Source of the DNA: Colwellia maritima
GTDB lineage: Bacteria; Pseudomonadota; Gammaproteobacteria; Enterobacterales; Alteromonadaceae
Direction of reading: 5' to 3'
Assembly: GCF_022669015.1 (NCBI RefSeq)
Contig: NZ_JAKKSL010000001.1
Span: 372,001-436,000 of the forward strand
DNA length: 64,000 bases
Program-made: the position numbers and the translations under genes
Shown here: positions 46,634 through 54,715 of the stretch, one piece after another
How the letters are laid out: each line of letters starts with the position of its first letter
How positions within the stretch are numbered: the stretch's first letter is position 1
Notes under the pieces: model-generated
What the model saw: only the letters and a program-made list of their open reading frames with translations
Database searches by the model: none
What the model was told of the DNA's origin: nothing

Positions 46634-47808
46634 CGTGGTAACTCCAATCCGCGAGTAGCAATAACACTTTTTTGAATTTCACTACTACCACCAACTAATG
46701 TTAACGCGGGGCTTGCACGATATAAGGCAGTCAATAAGCCATCATTTACCGCTAATTCAGAGCCATACTCAAATATTGCTCGAGTACCAATCATGTCAAC
46801 AGCCGCATTGGCAATAGCTTGAGATAATAAACCTATGTACAATTTACCGTATGAAAATTCGTTACTAGTGCCCGTTCCTGCATCTAAATGACGGGCAATT
46901 AAGTAACCAAAAGTTCGGGATACTTGAGCTTGACTGTATAATTCAGCCATTTTTTCTTGTACTGCAGGTACATCAGATAAACGACCGCCATCAGGGGCTG
47001 TACCGTCTTTATGAATGTATTTAGATAAATCATCTAATGCACGTCGAGCCGCACCAATTCTATCCATCGCAGAGCGTTCTAAATCCAGGCTCTTCATTGA
47101 TTGATGAAAACCGCGGTTTAACTCACCCACTAAATTTGCTGCAGGAATGCGCGCATTATCAAAGAAAACTTCGTTTATAACACCACCACCAAGTGTTTCA
47201 AAGGTGTTAACAGTAACGCCTGGTGTTTTCATATCGAGGATAAAAGTACTTATTCCTCGGTGTTTAACTGCATCAGGGTCAGTACGAGCAGCAAGATACA
47301 TATGCGTAGCGACTTCGGCACTTGATGTCCATATTTTATGACCGTTAATGACATAGTTATCGCCATCTAAACGGGCTGATGTCCGTAAAGAACCAAAATC
47401 AGAACCTGCGCTAGGCTCAGAAAATCCTTGGCAAAGAATAGCTTCGCCGCTCGTGATCATTGGTAAGTACTTTGCTTTTTGTGCTTCCGTTCCGAAAATC
47501 ATTAAGCTGTTACCAAAAACCTTCACAGATAATAGATATCCACTTAACGGTGCTCGAGCGTAACCTAGCGCTTCGTCAACAATGAATGTTTCAAGATGGC
47601 TGCAACTTTTGCCGCCATATTGCTCGGGCCAATGTCGACCAATCCAACCTGCTTGACCAAGTTGTCGATAGAATTCAACTGAATCTCCATCACTCATTGT
47701 TCCTTGGCGTTCAAGTCCTTTTGTTGTTTCAGGTATCAATTTTTCACAAAAGTCTAACACCTCTTGTCTTAGTGTATTTAGTTCATCATTTGTTGGTATT
47801 AGCCGCAT
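46630..47808 (-). CDS. Acyl-CoA dehydrogenase, catalytic large subunit
   Basis: The protein has 392 residues and is intact. CQGFSEPSAGSDFGSLRTSA and KIWTSSAEVATHMYLAAR are the FAD and substrate-binding segments. The C-terminus has VGGSSEIQKSVIATRGL. The isovaleryl-type catalytic Glu position is present as SLDLERSAMDRIGAARR, while the medium-chain position (YEGT) reads VGGS. This pattern, with the degenerate partner downstream, suits heteromeric dehydrogenases acting on bulky or branched CoA esters. It heads an operon with the CoA-transferase and small subunit. A perfect dyad lies 41 bp upstream. Confidence 0.88.
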   Translation of the reverse strand: MRLIPTNDELNTLRQEVLDFCEKLIPETTKGLERQGTMSDGDSVEFYRQLGQAGWIGRHWPEQYGGKSCSHLETFIVDEALGYARAPLSGYLLSVKVFGNSLMIFGTEAQKAKYLPMITSGEAILCQGFSEPSAGSDFGSLRTSARLDGDNYVINGHKIWTSSAEVATHMYLAARTDPDAVKHRGISTFILDMKTPGVTVNTFETLGGGVINEVFFDNARIPAANLVGELNRGFHQSMKSLDLERSAMDRIGAARRALDDLSKYIHKDGTAPDGGRLSDVPAVQEKMAELYSQAQVSRTFGYLIARHLDAGTGTSNEFSYGKLYIGLLSQAIANAAVDMIGTRAIFEYGSELAVNDGLLTALYRASPALTLVGGSSEIQKSVIATRGLELPR

Positions 47809-48118
47809 ATCAATCTCCGAGGCTGTTATAAAATTCAGCGATAGTTTAATTTCGATATTGACTAATATCGAAACATGAAACTATGTTGAATTGCTTTAAC
47901 AAAAGGCACAAGAGAATTGGATTCAGCCGAGTGTGAATAGATTTTGATTTATTTGTAAGTGATTGTTTATATTTTGGTTAATGTTGATTTGTACTTGTGT
48001 ATTTACATGAGTTTTATTAAAAACAAATGCATACACAAGGTTATATTAAGATGGATCTAGCAAGGAAAAAGTAAAGAGTAGGGCGCTTCTATTATGGTCA
48101 TTAAAGTAACGATCGAAG
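47809..48118. other. Upstream region of the acyl-CoA dehydrogenase operon
   Basis: This 310-bp AT-rich region holds the dyad at 47850-47873 and presumably the promoter of the minus-strand operon. No gene or other repeat is seen in the rest. Confidence 0.5.
47850..47873. promoter_or_regulatory. 24-bp perfect dyad, probable operator
   Basis: TTTCGATATT and AATATCGAAA are separated by GACT, 41 bp before the large dehydrogenase start. The form suits a TetR-type or similar dimeric repressor; no such regulator is encoded in the window, and it differs from the LysR motif. Confidence 0.5.
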
Positions 48119-49054
48119 CTATGATTTATTTTTAATAAACTTTCCTATTAATTCATAGGTTTTATCGCATTCAGCTTTTACTAAGCTATCAAGCAACATA
48201 AAAGCGTGGATCATGCCATCGAATGTGTGCTCTTCTACTTTCACACCAAGCTGTTTTAATACTTGTCCATAGGCAAGACCTTCATCCCTCAACGGATCAC
48301 ACCCTGAAGTAAAAATAAGTGTTTCTGGCATGCTTGAATCCATGGGCATAAATAAAGGTGAAACACTTTTTCTTGGCTCATTATGTTGAAAATAGTGTTT
48401 AAAATACCAGTTGATTTTACTTGTTTCTAATAGAAAACCAACGCCATTTTCTTCAATTGAAGGAAAACTCATAGAGTAATCAACACTCGGGTATATTAAA
48501 ATCTGCTTATTTATTTTTATGTTATTGTTGTGCAAATTATGGCTAGCTAATGTTGTACAAATAGCACCACCTGCACTGTCACCAAGAATGATGAGTTGTT
48601 CATTATATTTTATGTTAGTTAACAGTGTTTGGTAATGTTCTAAAACATACTGACAATCATTAATACCTGCAGGGTAGGGATGTTCAGGGGCTAATCGATA
48701 CTCCACGGCGATTACAATACAATGACCTGATTTAGCTATTTTTCGGCTAATCGCGTCATAAATTGTTATATCGCCACACATGTGACCGCCCCCATGATAA
48801 TGAATAACGACAGGTAAGACTTCATCGGGAGTCGGACTATATATTCTGACGGGAATGCGATGTGAGACTGTGTCTAAGGTGTTTTCTGTAACATGCACTA
48901 ATTCAGGACCTTGACCAATGAAAACTGCCAGTTTATCTAAATTCCCTCGCACTAAGCTAGGAGTAAATATAACGCCACTTGCTTTAGCCTCTTCAGCCGC
49001 TATGTTTGCTTGTTCAATAAAATCACTGAGTTTTGGGGAAATTATGCCTCGCAT
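48119..49054 (-). CDS. Alpha/beta hydrolase, hormone-sensitive-lipase family esterase
   Basis: The protein has 311 residues. The oxyanion motif HYHGGGHMCGD, the nucleophile Ser in LGDSAGGAIC, the Asp in TSGCDPLRDEG and the His in FDGMIHAFM form the standard HSL-family set. There is no signal peptide, so it is cytoplasmic. It probably cleaves an ester or lactone during catabolism. Its start overlaps the MFS transporter stop by 13 bp, so uptake and hydrolysis are coupled. Confidence 0.9.
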   Translation of the reverse strand: MRGIISPKLSDFIEQANIAAEEAKASGVIFTPSLVRGNLDKLAVFIGQGPELVHVTENTLDTVSHRIPVRIYSPTPDEVLPVVIHYHGGGHMCGDITIYDAISRKIAKSGHCIVIAVEYRLAPEHPYPAGINDCQYVLEHYQTLLTNIKYNEQLIILGDSAGGAICTTLASHNLHNNNIKINKQILIYPSVDYSMSFPSIEENGVGFLLETSKINWYFKHYFQHNEPRKSVSPLFMPMDSSMPETLIFTSGCDPLRDEGLAYGQVLKQLGVKVEEHTFDGMIHAFMLLDSLVKAECDKTYELIGKFIKNKS

Positions 49055-50260
49055 GATGATTCCTTTTTATTGTTTGAAACGTTTGCTTGTGGTGCTGTTT
49101 CTGGTAAGAAAAAGCTGCCGATGAAAAAGGTGCTGCTCACTGCGGTAATTAACACAAAGGCTGATGAATAGTCGCCTTGGTTCATATCAACGAGTTTACC
49201 AAAACTCCACAATACAACCGTAGCGACTAAATAGCTGATTGAATAAAACAAGCTAAAAACTACGGTGACTTTTTGTCCTGTCATTTTAGGCAATTCATGG
49301 GGAATAGTAACAAGTGCGGTAACGGGAAAGAATATAAAAAAGCCTAGCGCCATCGCACACAATGTTTGCAATAAATCAGACTGACCAAATGATAATCCCA
49401 TTACCGTTAAGGTTATAATTAAGCCAGACCAACCGAATAACAGGTACGCGAGTGATAATTTTTTTACTGTAAAACACTCCTGCTAAGGTACCAACAATAC
49501 CAGAGCCGATCACTAGTGCACTTTGGCTAATGCCTGCTTTAGGATAAAATGTAAATAAACAAATATAAAAGGCGAGAATGCCAGAATAGGTAAGTGCGTA
49601 AACCCAATTAAACTTATCTTTTAAGCCATCAGTGTAGGAGTAATGAGCCGGTTCTTGTATCGCTTGTTTTTCTGATGAATGCGCATCGTTAGTTTTGTTT
49701 TTAACCAATAACCAAGCAATACATAGTACCAAACTGGTTAAAGAGAAAAGAATCAGTGTGTTTTTCCAACTACCCGTTAGCCGGTTAAAATTATTCATTT
49801 GCCATAAGATAATACCCGTACCTACATTGAATGCCACGGCATTAATGCCATTTATTGTTGGTCTTTCTTCAGGGGCAAACCAAGCCATTACGATAGGGTT
49901 AAAGTACACAATCATGAAAGCACCGCCTAACCCCATTAAAAAACGACTAAGAAGTAATAGTTCATAATTGGGAGATAAGGGGGTTAACAAACCGATAGAA
50001 ATTAAGAGGCCTGAAACCAAAAACGCATTTTTTATTCCTAACTTTAATGCCAAGGCTGCGGCGATAAAGGTGCCAACAATTTTAGCCAATGTCACCGCAC
50101 CACTAATAAAACTAGCCGAGGCTAAACTATTAACCTGCATCGCTGACATAATTTGGCTCATACTTGCCGTGCCACCAACCCATGCCATAGCAAATAGGGT
50201 GTAACTGGTAAAAACAAGTATTGCTACTAAGTATTTATTATTTATTTTAGGTAAATTCAT
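49042..50260 (-). CDS. MFS transporter (one frameshift)
   Basis: About 406 residues with 12 predicted transmembrane segments. The N-terminal half has ASFISGAVTLAKIVGTFIAA and RFLMGLGGAFMIVYFNP; the C-terminal half has SYLVATVVLWSFGKLVDMNQGDYSSAF. The shift near 49468 lies in a run of seven A; removing one gives SKKLSLAYLLFGWSGLIITL and rejoins the frames. It probably imports the substrate of the adjacent esterase and island. The substrate class is not evident. Confidence 0.85.
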
Positions 50261-50422
50261 TGAGAAAACTTTAACTATAACTAACGACTTATACTGAGCT
50301 TAACTAAATAAATAAATCAATGATGTACTACCTTCGTTCACTGCGTTTTATTTATACGCATGATATGCTGATTTCATTGTGACAATATACTGATCAACTT
50401 CCAAAAAATAGAGGACTTATCA

Positions 50423-53400
50423 TTGCTAGTTTGGCTTTCCCTTGATACTTGGCTAATTTCATTCATTTCAATTGCTTACTTATTATTATTGTTTGTCGTT
50501 GCCTACTGCGGTCAAAAGCAAAGTAAAAGCAAGTGGCTTTCTCGTCCTTGGGTATATAGTTTGTCGTTGGGCGTTAGTTGTACGTCGTGGGCTTTTTATG
50601 GCACGGTTGGTCAAGCGGCGACTACAGGAGCTTGGCTTGCGCCAGTGTATATAGGCTCAATTTTATGTTTAGTAGTCGCTTGGCCGATGTTGCTAAGAAT
50701 ACTGCGTATTAGTAAAGAACAGAACCTTACCTCAATTGCCGACTTTATTGCTTGTCGTTATGACCGTTCTCCTGTGATAGCTGCAGCAGTTACTTTGGTT
50801 GCTTTATTAGGCACTATTCCTTATATCGCTCTACAGTTGCGCGCTATTAGTAAAAGTTTTGATTTACTCACAGGCTCTTATCAATCTGGTATTAGCACTA
50901 CCTTTATTGTCACCCTTGTTCTCATTATTTTCAGTATATTATTTGGTGCCAGACAAGTTGAAGTAAACAAACAGAACCAAGGTTTAGTGCCGGCCATTGC
51001 TTTTAGTTCTGTCGTCAAATTATTTGCGTTGACAGCGGTCGGTATTTTCGCCACATTTTTTATTTTTGATGGTGTCAGCGATTTATTTAACCACACTGAA
51101 AGTGCGCAACAAGTGTCATCCACAAACAGTATTTATTTGGCTGTATCACAAGCGTTATTAGGAATGATCACTATATTTATATTGCCACAGCAATACCATA
51201 TGTTGATGATAGAAAACCATCATGAAAATGAATTAAAAAGTGCTCGCTATTTATACCCTTTATATTTAATTGCGATTAATACTTTTATATTGCCGATAGC
51301 GGCAGGGCAGAGTTTATTTCCAGGTGGTAATGTTGATGCTGATACCTATGTAATAACCATTCCTTTATTTTTTCAACAAGCTTGGTTAGGTGGTTTAGCG
51401 TATATAGGCGGTTTAGCCGCGGCAACGAGTATGGTTATTGTGGCGACCATAGTGTTAAGTACCATGGTTACTACAGAAATAGTGAACCCGCTATTACTGC
51501 ACTATAATAGCTTTGTAAGCCAACAGAAAACGCAACTGTCAGGTCTTTTATTAAATATTCGCCGTGTGGCTATCGCCCTATTATTACTGCTAGCTTTGGT
51601 TTTTGAGCGCGTAATTGATCAACAAAACCACTTAGCAACGATTGGTCTTTTGTCATTTGTTTTGCTATCACAATTAGCACCGGTTGTGGGGGCTTTATAT
51701 TGGCGAAAAGCAACGACAAAAGCTGCCTTAGTTAGCTTGACGGTTGGGAGTATGATTTGGTTATATACTTTATTATTGCCGAGTTTATTGCCTAACCTGG
51801 CTTGGGTTAACGCAGGACCCTGGGGATTAATTTGGCTTAAGCCATATGCCTTATTTGGTTTTACTTCTTTAGATCACATTAGCCATGGTCTATTCTTTAG
51901 CTTACTTGCTAATACAATGTGTTTTATTATTGTTTCGCTATTAAGTCACCGAAGTGTGTCAGAAAAGCTACAGACAGAGTTATTTATATATCAGCAACAA
52001 TCTGATTTTGAACAACATTTGTCGTCTAAAGATTTATATCACCTCTTACAACGTTTTATTGATGATGCGGCGGCGAGCACTTTTTTACACAAGTTTGGTA
52101 AACCATTATCTAACGCACCGGTAAGTCGTGAATTGGTTGAACATACCCGTTTACAACTTTCCAGTATTTTAGGCTCGGCCTCTACTCGTATGGTAATGAA
52201 AGCCGTTACCACAAAACAGAGCATGCCACTGCAAGATGTAGTAAATATCGTTGATGAAGCCAATAAACTGTTTCAATTTAATCGTGAATTATTGCAAGCG
52301 GGCGTAGAAAATATAGAACAAGGGATTAGTGTTATTGATGCAGACATGCGTTTAGTTGCTTGGAATAAACGGTATGTTGAATTACTCGACTACCCTGAAA
52401 ATTTTGTTTGCGTTGGTAAGCCCATTGCTGATCTTATTCAATTTAACGCCGATAGAGGTGTGATTAAAACTAATATGAACCACCTCTCGGATAACAGTGG
52501 TAAGGCAGATAGTAATGATGCCTTTATTAAACGCCGTATTGAGCATATGCGCCAAGGAAATAGTCATCATTTCCAACGAGAAATGCCCAGTGGTATTGTG
52601 TTAGAAATTCGAGGGCAAGCCATGCCAGGTGGCGGGTTTGTTAGTACATTTTCAGATATTACTGCCCATATTGAAGCGAAAAAGGCACTGCAACAAGCGA
52701 ATGAAAATTTAGAACAGCGAGTAATAGAGCGCACGCTAGAATTAAGTAAAGCCAAAGCGGAGGCCGAGGCCGCAAACAGCAGTAAAACAAAATTTTTAGC
52801 AGCTGCTAGCCATGATTTAATGCAACCATTTAATGCGATGTCGTTATTTACCAATATGCTCAATAAAAAAGTAGAGAAGACAGATCTAAAAGAACTGGCA
52901 ACGAATATTCAAAATTCTCTCAACGCGGCTGAAACCTTACTTTCGGATTTAGTTGAAATTTCACGACTCGATAATAGCTCACAAAAAATTGATAAGCACA
53001 ATTTTTCAATTAATGACTTATTGATTCCGTTGAGCAAGGAATTTGCGGTATTAGCACAACAGGAAAATTTGGCTTTTCAGTATGTAAAATCCAGTTGTGT
53101 TGTAGAAACTGACCAAAGACTATTACGACGTGTAGTGCAAAATTTTTTATCTAATGCTATTAATTATTGTCCACAAGCACACCGTCAGGGCAAAGTATTG
53201 CTTGGTGTTAGGCATCAGCAAAATAATTGTATTATTGAAGTGTGGGATAATGGCCCCGGCATTCCAAAAGACAAACAAACTACTATTTTCAAAGAGTTTG
53301 AACGTTTAAATCCACACCAAGCCGCGTCAGGACTAGGCTTAGGGTTGGCTATTTCAGAGCGTATAGCTAAATTACTAGGTCTAACTATTTCAGTAAAGTC

Positions 53401-53884
53401 TACGCTTGATAAAGGCACTTGTTTTAGTATTTCCTTACCTCGTAATTACTCCAAACAGGCTAAAAAAAGTGCAAGCAGACCATCTACTTTTTCGCCAACA
53501 AGTAATGAGTTTGCAGACTTAAATGTTGTTTTAATTGATAACGAATCACTCATGCTGACCGCTATGCAAGCACAGTTGCAGGAATGGGGTTGTCGGGTAA
53601 TGGCAGTAAAAGATGATAGCAGTTTATCAGCGGCGTTATCTGAGCAAGAGATGACACCTGCTATTATCATTTCGGATTATCACTTAGACAATGAACAAAA
53701 TGGCGTTGATTTAGTAAGCAAAACTATGGCCAAATATGCTTGGCAAGCCCCTGTTATTATTTGCTCGGCTGACCCTTCAGAACAAGTGCGAGAACACACC
53801 AGTAATGCTAAATTTTCTTTTATGCGCAAACCAATTAAAGCGTTGGCGCTGAAAAAGTTAATGCGACAATTATTATCGCAATAA
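50423..53884 (+). CDS. crbS: CrbS/MxtR-like hybrid sensor kinase with SSS domain
   Basis: The protein has 1,153 residues from a TTG start with GAGG about 8 bp upstream. An N-terminal sodium:solute symporter-like domain with about 13 helices fills residues 1-480. A linker, a PAS domain (about 620-740) and a coiled coil follow. The phospho-His is near residue 797 (AAASHDLMQPFNAM). The ATPase domain has NFLSNAINY and WDNGPGIP. A receiver domain with Asp near 1084 (IIISDYHLDNEQNGVDL) ends the protein. In Vibrio and Pseudomonas such kinases, with a LuxR-type partner, control acetate use. The convergent response regulator supports this. Confidence 0.82.
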   Translation: MLVWLSLDTWLISFISIAYLLLLFVVAYCGQKQSKSKWLSRPWVYSLSLGVSCTSWAFYGTVGQAATTGAWLAPVYIGSILCLVVAWPMLLRILRISKEQNLTSIADFIACRYDRSPVIAAAVTLVALLGTIPYIALQLRAISKSFDLLTGSYQSGISTTFIVTLVLIIFSILFGARQVEVNKQNQGLVPAIAFSSVVKLFALTAVGIFATFFIFDGVSDLFNHTESAQQVSSTNSIYLAVSQALLGMITIFILPQQYHMLMIENHHENELKSARYLYPLYLIAINTFILPIAAGQSLFPGGNVDADTYVITIPLFFQQAWLGGLAYIGGLAAATSMVIVATIVLSTMVTTEIVNPLLLHYNSFVSQQKTQLSGLLLNIRRVAIALLLLLALVFERVIDQQNHLATIGLLSFVLLSQLAPVVGALYWRKATTKAALVSLTVGSMIWLYTLLLPSLLPNLAWVNAGPWGLIWLKPYALFGFTSLDHISHGLFFSLLANTMCFIIVSLLSHRSVSEKLQTELFIYQQQSDFEQHLSSKDLYHLLQRFIDDAAASTFLHKFGKPLSNAPVSRELVEHTRLQLSSILGSASTRMVMKAVTTKQSMPLQDVVNIVDEANKLFQFNRELLQAGVENIEQGISVIDADMRLVAWNKRYVELLDYPENFVCVGKPIADLIQFNADRGVIKTNMNHLSDNSGKADSNDAFIKRRIEHMRQGNSHHFQREMPSGIVLEIRGQAMPGGGFVSTFSDITAHIEAKKALQQANENLEQRVIERTLELSKAKAEAEAANSSKTKFLAAASHDLMQPFNAMSLFTNMLNKKVEKTDLKELATNIQNSLNAAETLLSDLVEISRLDNSSQKIDKHNFSINDLLIPLSKEFAVLAQQENLAFQYVKSSCVVETDQRLLRRVVQNFLSNAINYCPQAHRQGKVLLGVRHQQNNCIIEVWDNGPGIPKDKQTTIFKEFERLNPHQAASGLGLGLAISERIAKLLGLTISVKSTLDKGTCFSISLPRNYSKQAKKSASRPSTFSPTSNEFADLNVVLIDNESLMLTAMQAQLQEWGCRVMAVKDDSSLSAALSEQEMTPAIIISDYHLDNEQNGVDLVSKTMAKYAWQAPVIICSADPSEQVREHTSNAKFSFMRKPIKALALKKLMRQLLSQ

Positions 53885-53895
53885 ATATACAAGTA

Positions 53896-54564
53896 TTAGC
53901 TGATATTGTCGTTTTCTGGCGGCGCTAACATCAGTTGTTGATAAACTAAACCGGCTTGCGTGCGGTTATAAACACCCAGTTGAAGTAAAATAGCGGATAC
54001 ATGTTTTTTCACCGTATTTTCTTTTATATCTAAAATACCCGCAATTTGTTTATTAAGTTGGCCATCAGCAACCAAAGATAAAACCGTATATTGTTGGGGC
54101 GTTAATTGCGCGAGTTGTTGTGCTAATTTTTTATGTTCTTGTGCTAATTCACTATCTCTATTAACGGGCATGTTTGCAGGCAACCACGTTTCACCATTAA
54201 GTACCGTATTGATCGCTTGGGCAATTGTTGCTAAATCAACAGATTTTGGAATAAAAGCAGCGGCACCAAAGTTAATGGCTTTTTGCATAATGTCGGGATT
54301 TTCATCAGACGAGACCATAATAACAATTAAATCTGAATGATTGTTTTGTAGCTGAGTTAAGCCTGTAAAACCGTCGTTACCGGGCATGTGTAAATCTAAA
54401 AAAATAATCTCTAGCTCAGGTGATTTTGCAATAACCTCAAGTAAGTCACCAAAGCTTGATGCTTCTTTAATTTCAGCATCGGGCATACAATCAAAAACAG
54501 CTTGCTTTAACGCAGTTCGAAATAATGGGTGATCATCGGCAATCGCCACTTTAGCTTGATTCAT
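53896..54564 (-). CDS. crbR: LuxR/NarL-type response regulator, CrbR/ErdR-like
   Basis: The protein has 222 residues. The receiver domain has VAIADDHPLFRTAL, the phospho-acceptor in IIFLDLHMPGNDGF and the Lys in AAFIPKS. The output helix-turn-helix is LTPQQYTVLSLVADGQLNKQIAG with ENTVKKHVSAILLQLGVYNRTQAG. It converges on the crbS-like gene with 11 bp between the stops. Its partners elsewhere activate acetyl-CoA synthetase, which would suit a genome whose island releases acetyl-CoA; no acs gene is in the window. Confidence 0.82.
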   Translation of the reverse strand: MNQAKVAIADDHPLFRTALKQAVFDCMPDAEIKEASSFGDLLEVIAKSPELEIIFLDLHMPGNDGFTGLTQLQNNHSDLIVIMVSSDENPDIMQKAINFGAAAFIPKSVDLATIAQAINTVLNGETWLPANMPVNRDSELAQEHKKLAQQLAQLTPQQYTVLSLVADGQLNKQIAGILDIKENTVKKHVSAILLQLGVYNRTQAGLVYQQLMLAPPENDNIS

Positions 54565-54600
54565 ATAATACCTTTTAGATAAATTTATTTTGCTATTATC

Positions 54601-54630
54601 AAAAAAAGAGCCAGTAAAAACCGGCCCTTT
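54601..54630 (-). terminator. Terminator after the second TonB receptor gene
   Basis: On the minus strand GGGCCGGT and ACTGGCTC form a stem with one wobble and a short T loop, followed by seven T. It lies about 85 bp past the receptor stop, just before the crbR start. Confidence 0.65.
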
Positions 54631-54715
54631 CTTATAGTCTAACCCTATTAATCATAGGTAACATTTTCGGTATTAGTTAAATTTAAGCCGAGCTCAGATT
54701 AATTTAATACCATTA

